Positions 32,131 to 43,600 of a stretch of DNA of 64,000 bases are shown one piece after another. The notes under the pieces are model-generated. The model was given only the letters and a program-made list of their open reading frames with translations. It was not told the origin of the DNA and searched no databases. The stretch lies in assembly GCA_964023275.1 (NCBI GenBank), contig OZ029928.1:16342176-16406175 (forward strand), in the 5' to 3' direction. Source of the DNA: Norana najaformis (taxonomy: Eukaryota > Annelida > Clitellata > Crassiclitellata > Hormogastridae). The number at the start of each line of letters is the position of its first letter. Within the stretch, counting starts at the first letter, position 1. A program made the translations under genes and the position numbers.

Positions 32131-34957
32131 AAACATGGATGGAAAAGTTTCTAACGTCTCGCTTCATATGCACGTTTTAACGGTTTTAATTTCGGGAACG
32201 TTTTTAATTGCTTAACTTTTTGGTATTTTTTTCAGTTGGCTCAAAGATTTTAAAGCGAAATATTCGGTTTAGGTACGAGTCCGGATTTATTAACTTCCAC
32301 AGATTCGCACGAAAGTTTACTTGATAGCTCGTAACTTTAGTAGTCGAACGTACCTACCCCCGTCTTCTGCAAACGATCTGGCGATTTTCTACGATTTTTT
32401 AAAGTTCACATGTTAGACCACACTAAATTTCCATTTGAAGATGTAAGTAACCTAGTAACGCATTTTGACATGCCATATATCCAACAGCTGTGCGAGGAAT
32501 TGTAAATGCAAATGCACATGTTTATCTATAGCGATTGTATGGCCTAGAATCTGCCCATTTTCATTGTATTAATTCACCAACTGTAGGCATTAAGGCGTTG
32601 TAGGAAGCTGTTGCAGTAGCTACTGTCTTGCTTTTCAGGATTTGCTGTCCTCCGGTATCGTCAACTATGGACCACACTGTGGTAATCGATTTACTGTAGT
32701 TGTTTTGGCATAGGCGATAATCAACTTTAAACCGTTTGTGTGAAAAACAAATCTTTTCAGTGGCCTGTTCTACATGCCTATCCCAAACATCACCCACCAT
32801 AGCTTCCACGCTGTCTCTCTACCTGACTTTTGGACCTGGAACCGAACCATTTTTGCTGATCGAGTTGCTTTTGACTGAGCGCCTGCGAATAAGCAGACTC
32901 ACAGTGACCCATATTCCAATGTTTTGAAAGTGATCCATCACTTTTTGGGGCATCTTGGAGGCCAAGAGCTCATGGGTTATGACCCTTATAACTTCCCCTT
33001 TCAGAGCTGCATGTTAAAAGCTGGCTATATTTTGGGAGGACCTTAGAGCCAAGGCAGCGTTGGATTTAGCTATACGGTTTGGGCGGTTCGCCCCCGCCCC
33101 TCTTGGTGACCCGTGCATAGTGGACTCCCAAACTGTGGCCCCCTCTGGAAATGCTCTTGCCCCCATGCAAGCAATCCTGGAGCCACCACTGGGCCAAGGC
33201 CCCTGTCTTTTTATGTATAGCGGCCACTGATTTAAAATTTAAAAAATTTAAAACAATTTAAAATTCATTTAAAAAATTCAAATTAATTTTAAACTTTAAA
33301 ATTATTGTAAAATTCATTTTAAAATGTGTTTGATTTTGTTCAGTCAACTGGATCCACCCAGCACATTGTACTCTTCCATTCACCTACAACGGTTCGCTCT
33401 TTTACGGATGCACAGTCAACTCAACGTCTCCTGAAAAAGAGGTCGGATGCTACAGTGCCAACAGAACTTGGAAAACATGTTGTCCACCAGAGGGTAAGCA
33501 TTCGTTGTCATCGGCATCACCGTTGTCATCAGCCCCACGAAGATGACTATGAGTAGACACAGACTTGCCCTTTATTATACTATAATCTACCCATATTTAT
33601 CTTACTGCATTATTATTTTGGCTGTTAGTTATCCTACTTGACTTAATAAATTTAATTTACTTCAGAAACGAGCTGTCCGAGTCATTGCATTCTCATACTG
33701 AGCAATATTTTAATAATTTGAATATTGTTAAAATTAGTCGAATTAATAGATTTCAAATATGTGAATTTATGTACCGGTATGAACGTCACCTGCATCCTTC
33801 TTCCTTTGATGACTACTTTGTAATTTCGTCTGAGCGCCACACTTGTCTTACTAGATCTGATAAATACTGTGAGTTTGCTCGAACTACCGTAACATTAGGA
33901 TGTTTTCTATTAAGTATGAAAATGGGGATTTGGGGCCACCTGGTTTTCCTGCCCAACAGCAACTTGGTTGCTGACTAAACTGTGCACCAATTCAACAGCA
34001 AATTCTCTGCTCCTTTATCCCTTCCATCGTTCACTCACTCTATCTGTCACTCTTCAAATATTCCATTCAAAACTCAGGTCTTGCCTTAAAAGAAATCCCA
34101 CCCTGATCAGTCTTCCCATTTCTCTCAGCTTAAACACAACCCGCCCTGGCCTCCTCTCTCTGATCTCCTGGCAGCTAGACTTGGTTCTTGCCATGGAATG
34201 TAAATAGGTAGGCTCTCGTCAGAAATAAGCAGTAGATAGATAGACTGTCGTCAGGAATAAGCTATTTTGGAGCAGCACATTTTGTGTAAAATTTGCCATT
34301 TTCAGCAGCAGCTTTTGATATTAAAAATGAAGCCAATCAAAGTGATTCTTTTCAGACTTCAAAGTTAGCTACACAGACGAAACTATAACAATTCCTGGTT
34401 TAAGTGCAACCATTCCAGTTCTGTCGGTGAATGGATGGATCGTTTTCCAACAGCGGTTCAACGGAAGCGTGAATTTCAACCAGGCGTGGATCGCGTATCA
34501 GACAGGTTTCGGTGTCTGGAACGGCGAATACTGGATGGGATTGGAAAACATCCATCAGATGACCACCCAGGGATCATGGAGACTGAGAATCGAACTCCTT
34601 CACAAGACAGACGCCACCTGGCGGTCGCTGGAATACGACTATTTTCTGATCGAATCATCTTCTGTGAACTATTGTCTTTGTGTATCAATGTACAGCTGGG
34701 GTGATGTGTCGAATCTGCTCAACTATGCAGGGGAGGATTGCCACAATGGAATGCAGTTCTCAACCTATGACAGGGACAACGATAAGTACAGCGGAAACTG
34801 TGCGGTCGACTATGCAGGCGGTTTCTGGTACAACTCCTGTTGGGGGCTAAACATCAACGGTGATTACAATTCGGTAAAATACGGCTACATCTCGTATCCC
34901 CAAAGTCCACTGATATCCCTCTCGGCCACTCGTATGATGATGACTAGAATAGCTTAG
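29600..34957 (+). CDS. Secreted PAN/apple + FN2-like + fibrinogen-domain protein, gene B
   Basis: Paralogue of gene A with the same architecture. Exons seen: 29600-29893 (signal peptide and PAN/apple-like, 98 codons as in A), 33344-33493 (FN2-like: CTLPFTYNGSLFYGC, EVGCYSANRTWKTCCPP) and 34356-34957 (FReD: WIVFQQRFNGSVNF, GEYWMGLENIHQMTTQGSW, STYDRDNDKYSGNCA, GGFWYNSCWGLNINGDY; TAG). The FReD calcium-site region, DRDND, is better kept than in gene A. Exons 2 and 3 join in phase, but exon 1 (phase 0) and exon 2 (needs one base) do not; gene A bridges this with a 49-nt exon whose counterpart I did not find in the 3.4-kb intron, which is loaded with MULE, retrotransposon and SINE debris. A 16-nt candidate at 32639-32654 fits the phases but is weak. 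So gene B may be intact with an unrecognised exon, or frameshifted. It carries three extra cysteines in the FReD. Confidence 0.8.
30225..30545 (+). pseudogene. MULE/FLYWCH-type transposase C-terminal fragment
   Basis: Open frame with LWNVRDHVSRMNNSVETWHR, SFHETFDCHHPSVYKLVAQF and RQEQ. This fits the C-terminal block of MULE-type transposase-like proteins found with FLYWCH domains in animals (W-N-V-x-D...NN-x-V-E-x-W-H-R-x-F...H-P-x-x-x-K-L). It is broken by TAG at 30480-30482, with similarity perhaps continuing to about 30540. It lies in the gene B intron, same strand. Confidence 0.65.
30546..31325. other. Gene B intron, no gene recognised
   Basis: AT-rich, with a CTACTATTAAACTACTATAA repetition near 30660 and a short domain-free open frame on the minus strand at 30763-30966. 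Confidence 0.45.
31326..31625 (+). pseudogene. Non-LTR retrotransposon, reverse transcriptase C-terminal fragment
   Basis: Frame reads NITRYQIGLFMYRYHHRLLP, TRSSRHYRYHVARTNVMKFF and GPKLWNTLPTDL, ending FKAHLKRHLLSLQI. This is the usual tail of CR1/L2/jockey-like ORF2 proteins after the RT domain (kS/F-x-x-x-G-P-x-L-W-N-x-L-P, then F-K-x-x-L-K). No RT catalytic core is present. It lies in the gene B intron. Confidence 0.75.
31630..32500. other. Gene B intron, AT-rich
   Basis: Includes a perfect (ATT)n microsatellite at about 32056-32129. No exon matching the gene A 49-nt linker was recognised. Confidence 0.5.
32056..32129. repeat. (ATT)n microsatellite
   Basis: About 24 uninterrupted TTA units. 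Confidence 0.97.
32503..32575 (-). repeat. SINE family C, tail fragment
   Basis: Has GTAAATGCAAATGCACATGT, TATCTATAGCGATTGTATGG and CTGCCCATTTTCATTG; the rest of the element is missing. Confidence 0.7.
32775..32910 (+). repeat. SINE-like family E, partial copy
   Basis: Has CACCCACCATAGCTTCCACG, CTGTCTCTCTACCTGACTTT and CTTTTGACTGAGCGCCTGCG as in 42270-42535. Confidence 0.7.
33660..33880 (+). pseudogene. Second non-LTR retrotransposon RT fragment, frameshifted
   Basis: LQKRAVRVIAFSY in one frame, then after a stop INRFQICEFMYRYERHLHPS, the same region of ORF2 as 31326-31625 but an earlier part. It sits between the FN2-like and FReD exons of gene B. Confidence 0.65.
34000..34210 (+). repeat. 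SINE-like family E-related fragment
   Basis: CTCTCTGATCTCCTGGCAGC followed by TAGACTTGGTTCTTGCCATG resembles the 58430-58600 copy. It lies about 150 bases before the FReD exon of gene B. Confidence 0.55.
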
Positions 34958-34974
34958 TGACTTTTCCTGTTCTC

Positions 34975-35058
34975 TGCAGCTGAACTGAAACTGTAACAAT
35001 TCCTGGTTTAAGCGCAACCATTCCGGTTCTGTCGGTGAATGGATGGATCGTTTTCCAT
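34975..35058 (+). pseudogene. Duplicated fragment of the FReD exon start
   Basis: About 75 bases, from GAAACTGTAACAATTCCTGG to GAATGGATGGATCGTTTTCC, repeat bases 34375-34450 of the gene B FReD exon with a few changes, 20 to 30 bases after that exon's stop codon. It encodes ETVTIPGLSATIPVLSVNGW and then loses similarity. Probably the residue of a tandem exon duplication. Confidence 0.85.
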
Positions 35059-35777
35059 TTCAAAATGAGTAGTTGAACGCTTAACAATTTTCAGAAATGC
35101 AGAAAGGCATTCGGTCAGCCCATCACTTTCTTAACCAACTGCTTCCTGCAAAGTACTCCCATAAATTCAATTTACGGATTAGGAGCCATCCATACCCGTA
35201 AATTCCATTTACAGATTAGGAGCCATACATGGCAATTATATGTTCCATCCATACACTGCTGCGTAATAATAATAATATTAATAATAACAATAATTTAATA
35301 ATAATAATGGTCTTGGAATTCGCTGTGAATCTACACTGGCACTGTCTGCCTTCCTGGCTTCTGCTGCGGGCACAAGCGAACTTCAGGCATGTATTTTGCC
35401 ACCAGGGTTGGCTGAGATGCCATACAATCTCGTGAGCTCAACACTCACTGCATGGAGCTTTATCATAGTCTCCAGAAATATTGTACTCGATTTAGGATCA
35501 ATATGTGATGGACCTTGATACCAATTATAAAACGCAGTACTAACATCAATGCTTAATGCGTTTATCAATATTGTCTATGAAGGGTTGAAGGAGTACCCCA
35601 TACACTCAGGTGAAATTCGAGAATTTCCCCATCACTGTAATGGTGGTTATAGCTAAGACAAGTGCAACTTCTGTCAAGGTGGCAAGCCATCTAAGGAGAC
35701 CCTTCCTAGTCAGAAAGCCTTACATTTTACCTGAAAAATTTACAGGTACATACATGTTAATAGTACATTCTCAACAT
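35059..35777. other. Intergenic stretch, no gene recognised
   Basis: Has CCATAAATTCAATTTACGGA-type repeats at 35160-35225, (AAT)n at 35265-35310 and, at 35530-35640, a diverged third copy of part of the 35884-36310 duplication. Confidence 0.5.
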
Positions 35778-35890
35778 TAACTCGGTGTAGGGACCTTGAG
35801 CAAGTCCTTCACTCGTAACTGCTTAGTGCCATCGACTGATTCCAAGCCATTAGATAGTGGCGCTTAATAAATGCAGAAATACTAAAATAA
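35778..35890 (+). repeat. SINE family B, 3' part
   Basis: GTAGGGACCTTGAGCAAGTC, then TAGTGGCGCTTAATAAATGC; head missing. Confidence 0.8.
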
Positions 35891-36310
35891 TAATGTCAGA
35901 CGATGATTATTTTATTTCACACATTTTATTTCACACATTTCATATATTTTTCATATACTTCATAAATATATGCATATTTTCTTTATATTTTTATTATGCT
36001 AAACTGTAAACTTAATTGCTTCTCTGGTTTTAGGCCTAACAGAAAAAACAGTGCTAACATCAATGATTAATGCATTTATCAATATTAATCTGTGAAGGTG
36101 AAATTCAAGAATTTCCCCATCATTGTAAAAGTGGTTAATAAATGCAGAAATACTAAATTAATAATGTCAGACGATGATTATTTTATTTCACACATTTTGT
36201 TTCACACATTTCATATATTTTTCATATACTTCATACATATATGCATATTTTCTGTAGTTTATTATGCTTAACATGTAAACTTAAGTGCTTCTCTGTTTTT
36301 AGGCCTAACA
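35884..36310. repeat. Tandem duplication with about 283-bp period
   Basis: AATAATGTCAGACGATGATT, TTCATATATTTTTCATATAC and TTTTAGGCCTAACAGAAAAA each occur twice about 283 bases apart; the intervening SINE B end (AATAAATGCAGAAATACTAA) is duplicated with it. Confidence 0.88.
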
Positions 36311-36930
36311 GAAAAATGTCTTACTCCTTGGTGCTTGTGTTGCAAGATGATAGAAGCCGTGAACTGGTACCAATGCAGTTTGGCCACCAGCCAAATCAAA
36401 TACTGCAAAATTACAAAACTTATAAGTCATTACATTTTGTTCAAGAAAGCACATACGTAAAGAGTGTATACAATGTAATGATATGTAAGCCTAATATTTG
36501 TTGTGCTGAACAGTGGTCATCGTTAATTAAAAACTTGAGTGCCAGTGTCTTACGCACAAGGCATCAGCCGATGGCACATCAAATTTCAGGTCAATGTACA
36601 GAAGATCAGTCCAGGCCGCCTACAGCGGATAAGCCAACTGAAAAAGGTAAATCTTAAGTTGAGAACAAGTACTACATATGTTTGTTAATAGCTGGTGTAA
36701 ATGGGAGCAGTTATCGGCTTTTCATTTGTTCGCATTGATCGTTAAATAATGTTAATAGTTATATACAATAGTTATAACTACAGTAGGTAACTACTTTTCA
36801 TAACTACTTTCATATTATATTATTGCAACATTTTAACAGACGTGAGACAGAGGCATTACAATCTTTACAATTTTAATAGTAAAACCAAAAGTTCAATAAC
36901 ATCGTATGGCAGCTTCACCGTGGGGCCGTG
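36311..36930. other. Intergenic stretch, no gene recognised
   Basis: An open frame over 36241-36657 begins inside the duplication; its end resembles a repeat also present at 55440-55560 (GGCATCAGCCGATGGCACAT against GGCTTCAACTGATGGCGCAC). I do not call it a gene. Confidence 0.5.
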
Positions 36931-36938
36931 CAGCACGG

Positions 36939-37130
36939 CTACCTAACGGTCTCTAAACAGGAACGTCTTGAGACGGGCAGAAAATGTTTCTTGAACTGTT
37001 GAACAGGCAAGGGAATGGATGTCTGGGGAAGAGTGTTCCAGAGAGACGGCCCCACGGTGGAGAAGGCACGGCCCGCCCGAGCAGACATACGAGAACGCGG
37101 TACAGTGAGCTGACCATGTGTCACCGATCG
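36939..37130 (-). pseudogene. Non-LTR retrotransposon RT C-terminal fragment
   Basis: Minus-strand frame SARAGRAFSTVGPSLWNTLP followed by VQQFKKHFL is the post-RT tail seen in CR1/jockey-like elements. It differs from the 31326 fragment, so it comes from another element. Confidence 0.7.
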
Positions 37131-37254
37131 TAGTCTCTGTCGACCAGGTTCATCAGCAACATACTCTGTTCTTATACAACACTGAGAATGTTTTTATGAT
37201 ACTCTGAATGTTCGAGCCATACATAATGAACATACTCTGATTTTATAAAGGTTA

Positions 37255-37565
37255 AAAAAGCTTTCTAAGTTCGCTCTTGCACATAAAGTACATCTCCCAC
37301 ATCCCCGGTGCAACGTAAGGGAGGAGCTCATTTCTTGCTCTTCGGCCATTGAGCCGGCAGTGAACAGATCCCAAGGTCTTGGACGCAGGGCCAGTGCATT
37401 GCAGGACTCGCTGTTTACTTCCCAGCTTACGTCGGTACTAAATTCTACCACTTGGCGACAGAACAGCATATACACAAGTACAACTTGTCTGGGGTCATTA
37501 GTAGGGAGTCCACTTAGCAGGCTCGAACCCACAATCGTGAGATTACAGGTCATGTGCTACTGATA
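37255..37565 (-). repeat. SINE family A, full copy with tRNA-like end
   Basis: The right end, GCTCGAACCCACAATCGTGA, is a reversed B box; an A-box-like TGGTCTATCAGTAGCACATG reads inward from 37570. Body blocks GTCTTGGACGCAGGGCCAGT and CAACTTGTCTGGGGTCATTA define the family. It lies just downstream of the HPS4 stop codon. Confidence 0.82.
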
Positions 37566-37649
37566 GACCAGAAAAGATAAAGTAGTTGACACACAATGCA
37601 AGGAGAAACGTCAATTGCTAGAACACATTTACATTATTTCGTGTTTGAA

Positions 37650-40600
37650 TCAGGAGCTGCTCAATTTAATATCTCTTAATTTCTTAATGAGCTGTTCGGT
37701 GTTTTCATCCGCTGTGACTGACGGTAAGCCAGGCTTCGGCGGAAAACCAGTTGACCAGCAGAAGAATTCGTCATAACCATTTCGGATTCCGGTAAAGACG
37801 GACTGGTGGGTTCTACAGTACAGACATAAAAAGCAAAAGACTGTCATTTTGTTAAAGGTTGGCTGTGTAACTTTGATGAAGTGAACCTACACAACAGAGA
37901 ATGTTCTTATATGACACACTGAGAATGTTCTCATACAACACTTAGAACGTTCTTATACAAGAATGAGAATGTTTTTATAGAACACTGAGAATGTTCGTAT
38001 ACAACACTGAATGTTTTTATACAACACTGAGAATGTTCTTAAAAACTTAGAATGTTCTTATACAACACTGAGAATGTTTTTATACGATACTTTGAATGTT
38101 CTTATACAACATTGAGAATGTTCTTAAAAACTTAGAATGTTCTTATACAACACTGAGAATGTTTTTATACGATACTTTGAATGTTCTTATAAAACATTGA
38201 GAATGTTCTTGATGTATAACGTTCATCTGTTCAAGATCTTAAAGATTCACTCCCCAATGCACTGGTTCTGTACCCCCAACGACTGTGGTTTTGAGCCCAC
38301 TGATTAGACTCCTTGTCATGCCCTGGAGAAATTGCTGTCCACACGTCTTGTGCCTCAGATTCAGATTCACTAACCTTGTACTTAACAAGCGCGGTACCTA
38401 GATAGAATCCCGAAAGCCTATATCAAGCAAGTTGACAAACCTCAACGTAATTTCCATTGTATCTACATCGGCACTGAACTCCTCATGCATCATCTGAGCA
38501 GCCTGGCAGAAGTTGTGCTCTGGGGAGGTCACTGGCTGCAGTAAATTCCCTAAAACAAATGTTCCAATGAAATTTTCAAATCAAAGTCTGAATGGACAAA
38601 TGGAAGTCTACACTGGCTGTAACGCGGAGAGTACAGGTTCGAGCCTCCATCTGGATGGTTACTGTGTGTAAGGACCTTGAGCAAGTCCTTCACTCACAAC
38701 TGCTTTGCACCTCAGATTCAGATTTACTGACCTCGCAAAATAATAACAATCACTACCAGCAACAACAACAAATATCACCACCAAAACCATCACCACCACC
38801 CGTATCACTGAAGCTAGTGCTGCGTGGTCTGGCAATTAATGTAAAAATAGATAAAATCTTAGAAGAGCGGCATCTAATCTAATCTAATGACTTCTATAGC
38901 GCCGTTATCACAATGCCTAAGGCATCAAGTGACGGTCACTTCAGGTGAAATCGTAATCAAAATCATAATCCATTGGAGCCATATTATATGCCATAAATCC
39001 ATAAGCCAGGTCGAATTCCTATAGGTCGGAGAAACCATAAGTTAGGCTAAGGCATGTAAGGCTTTATTAATCAAGGTGGGTAAGCAAGTAAGCACCTGAC
39101 AAGTCTCCAGTAGCACTGTTGAACGTAAGGTAACGACAGTTGTCACCACGTGCTTTCTGCAAACAGAACACAGTTTTAATAATAATAATAATAACAGTTT
39201 TGAAGCAGTGCTTGGAAAATCATTCATAAACAAATGATTGTAAGACCTGATAGCATACATAACTGGTTAATGTACTTACAGGTCAGTAAAGTAAGTAAAT
39301 AAATAAGAATTTATTCTGACCTTCACATGCAGAGAATGCAGGTTTAAGACAGTGTCCTTTGGGGCATGGGAGCTGATTGGTTATAGCGCTCAGCTTGTAA
39401 CGCAGACAGTACGGGTTCGAGCCTCCTCTCCTTACATGGTTACAGTGTAGGGGCCTTGAGCAAGTCCTTTGCTCACAATTACTCAGTGCCACTGACTGCT
39501 GCTTAGTAATTAGATAATGGCGGTTAATAAATGCAGAAGTAATAATAAAAGTCACTGTCTGAGAGCCAGGGCAAGTCTTTGAAGCACGACTGCCTAACAC
39601 TATTAAAGAACAATAACCGTGTGCCATGATTTAAAATGGTGCTATGTAGAATATACATGTATAGCTATACTTCATGTACATTAAACAACAGATCAACATC
39701 GTATTTTAGTATTAGGAATAAAATTAAGATGGTACTACGGACAGAACTCACCAGTTCAACATCATTTTTCGAGCTACATACAGTTCCACGAATTAGTCGT
39801 TCAACTTCGGAAATGCACAGCAGAATATGTTGCCACTAAAACAGAAAGTCATTCCATGAGCAAAACCAGAAACATGACTGTCAACCATGGACGGAAAATA
39901 TTGTTGGTGATGAATGAAATCATACTCCATGGCAACAATCTACTGGATAGGCCAGCTATCATTCAATTCCATGCCAACAATCTACGGGATAAGCCAGCTA
40001 TCATTCAATTCCATGGCAACAATCTACTGGATAAGCCAGCTATCATTCAATTCCATGGCAACAATCTACTGGATAGGCCAGCTATCATTCAATTCCATGG
40101 CAACAATCTACTGGATAAGCCAGCTATCATTCAATTCCATGGCAACAATCTACTGGATAAGCCAGCTATCATTCAATTCCATGGCAACAATCTACTGGAT
40201 AAGCCAGCTATCATTCAATTCCATGGCAACAATCTACTGGATAAGCCAGCTATCATTCAATTCCATGGCAACAATCTACTGGATAAGCCAGCTTTCATAA
40301 ATGTAAATGTTTTTCTATAGCGACCGTATGGCCGCAAACCTGCTCATTTTTCAATGAATTAATCAGGTGAGATCTTTGACCACCGATGTCCATCTGAATG
40401 TGTGCCATGCCCTGAATGGACTGTGGTAACAGGACAATAACCCCCGGACAATAACTGTAGCTAACACATCTCAAACTGCATGGAATAAATGACAGACTGT
40501 ATCAATGAAATTTATACAAATAAGCTTTAGCTGCTCCAGTCGATTTTTTATATTCTCCAGATTTTCCTTTCATACTTTTAACTCAGATTAAAAAAAATAT

Positions 40601-43600
40601 CAAACTTACTGCTTTCTTTAAAATATGAATATCAGACAAGGAGCCACTTTCCATCAGCAGGATGCAAACCGAGTCTGAAGTTCCTTGGACGTACATCTCC
40701 AGCTCCACCAGCGGCTTCGACGGAATTTCCTTTTCACCAGTAACTGATTGCGTACTATCCACTGCTCTACCACGCCTTGTCGCACCCACTTCGAAAGTGT
40801 CACCATCATGACTGTCACAATCTGTTACAAAGTTAGCGTTTCGATGTTCTTCACGATTTACGTCAACTTCCGAGTCTGTCGCTGTTTTCTCATTGCAGCT
40901 AAACCGAGATGTACGACTAACGTTAGAAGTAGGTTTACTGACACCAGGTTTTTTCTTGAGTAATGATGAATCAACGGATAGGGCTGAGGGAAGCTGTTGC
41001 ACATTGCCCAGGGAGAGAACTTCATCTTGCGTAAGGTAAACTCTGAAAAGTCGCACACCTTGAAGCTCAAGCTCTGAAAGAAACAAAGTTTTAGGTTTGA
41101 ACAGCAATCGGTAACTGATAGTGCTACGCACTGTGCATCAAAACTTTCTTTTGTTTCCTTTTTGTTTTGTTGTGGGAAACAAAAGTTTCCCACACCTATG
41201 AGATTTTGATCAGGATTTGACTAGATTCACTTGAAATGACCATCAACTGGTGCCCTGTGTTCTCTGTTCTCTGTTCTCAGCCTTCCTCGTTCCGAGATTC
41301 GGCCGCATCATGCACAATGTTCCTCCAGTGTCCTCTGTCCTCCACCAGCCTGAGCATCTCCTCCATTGTTAGCCCAGTCCATGCCCTGATGTTGCCCAAC
41401 CAGTTTATTCTCGGTCTTCCTCTTTTCCGTCCTCCCGGTATTGTGCCCTGCATTATCTCCTTCTCGATGCATGTTCCCTCCTTCCTCATGATGTGGCCAA
41501 AATAGATCAATTTCCTTTTCCTTACTGTCTTCAAAAGATTCCTCTCTACTCCAGCCGCTTCCAGTACCCATTCATTTGACCGCTTTTCCATCCACGATAT
41601 TTGCATGATCATTCTTAGACATTTCATCTCGAATGCTTCTATCCTCCTCTCTTCCTCCTTCCTCAAAGTCCAACTCTCACATCCGTGCCCTGTGCATTAT
41701 GATAATGGCGCTTTAAAAGTCACAGATTGGATTAGACTTTGCTCAACATTTATAGAAAAAGAGCTTGATCCTGCACATTCAACCAAGCAGTCACCACTTT
41801 ATGTTAGAAGTGCACACGGTTTTCCATAGCGACCGTATGGCCTCGACCATGCTCAGGTGAGATCTTTCACCATCGCTGCCCATTTGAATGGGTGCCACGC
41901 CGTTTAAGGTCCCCGTGCGTGGACTGTGCTAGTCCGAGGTTCTAATCTCTAGCCTAGTAATTGTGGTTCTATAGTTTTACAGTCAGTCAAAAAAGAAATA
42001 TGATGCGCTCTTTGAAAGACGAGAATTACCTGTTGGCAGCAGCTGGCAGGGAAGCTGTAAAATAAAGACAGCGTCAGTTTACAATTTGCTGAAAAGTCAT
42101 TGTCAGACTGAGTGGTTGCCGAGCAGATCTGCAAGAAAGCCATGTTTCAGTGCCAGAGAAGAGTTCTTAAATAGGGCTATATAAATGTTCAGATATATGC
42201 ACTTTTGAAAGGTTTTTAAAACAATATTTTAAGTGTCTTAAGACATACAATAACTGCATCGGCCTTTCACTCAATACTGAAAACATTCCTCTTTTCACAG
42301 ATCCTATCCTGACTTCCCTTCTTCCTCTTGTCTCTCTTTCCGCTCCAATCTCAAACATCGCCCACGTAGCTGCCACGCTGTCTCTCTACCTGACTTTTGG
42401 ATCTTGACCTGGAACTGAACCCTTTTGCCTATCGATTTTGTTTTGACTGAGCGCCTGTGAATAAGCTGGTCCCCGTGACGTGGCTTTCGTTGGGCGCTGT
42501 AGAAATCTTGGGATTATGATTACATGCATACAGACAATACACACATATTAAGCATGCATGTATACATACATGCATGCATACATACATAAAAAAGCACATA
42601 CACACCATACATACATACTATGCATACAATCATCCATACATATATACATACAAAGCATAATACAGAAATTATTCATGTAGTCATAAATATTATAATGAGC
42701 ACAAACTTTAATCAAACATACGTTTTGTTGTTTGGGCCGTACAACAGAAAGTCTCGACATCAGGTCAGGCGTCAGCTGCGAGTAACAAACTCTGAAAGTT
42801 ACAAATACATCAACAAAATGAAGAACTAGTTTGGAAAATCTACAGAACGCAGAAACCCAACTGCATTATTTTGAATGCAGATGTTAGCCTACCAGTCAAA
42901 TTTACTAGCATTCACTGCTGGCTGATGCCATGCGTATTCTAATTGAAATTAATATTTAAATTCACGTGAAAAGTTTATATTTTATATTATATTTGTATTA
43001 GAATTTACAGAGCACAGCTGAAAAATAATACAGTGCTTTAAAAGCCATTTTAGCACACCTTAAGTCACATCTCTTTCGATCACTTACGACTGAGAAATAC
43101 CAAACATCAAGCGGTTTCTTTTATTATGGGTAAACTTTGACTTCACCACAACCACCCCAACGACCACCACCACCACCACCAACAAGACCACCACGACCAC
43201 TACCACGACAACCACCACCCCTACGACAACCACCACCACCATTACAACCACCCCCACCACCACCAACAAGACCACCACCACCACCAAGACCACCACCACC
43301 ACCAATACCACCAATACCACCACCACCACCACCTACTGATTGTCATAGAGAAGACAGCCAGACTTGACACCAGGCACCATGCGACAAACATCCTCCAGCA
43401 GATGAGCGCTTTGAACAAAGACTTCAAGCTCAATTTCCTAAACAACAAGTCAAAACAGATGCTACAGAGAACTTCATCAAACAAGAACTTCATCAAATTA
43501 GGCTCACATTGCTTTCAGCAGAATTTAAACTGCTGTGGAAAGTTTGAACTCCACAGATGTAATTTGTAGCTATAACTGTAATTACAAATTTATATAGCAC

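Noticed and set aside
36241..36657. 138-codon plus-strand frame
   Set aside because: Begins inside a tandem duplication and ends in a dispersed repeat; no domain.
39856..40320. Plus-strand 154-codon repeat protein
   Set aside because: A 42-bp minisatellite inside an HPS4 intron; no splice or homology support, and a second frame is equally open.
43084..43367. Val-rich and Pro-rich frames
   Set aside because: They are translations of the CCA triplet tract next to an HPS4 exon.
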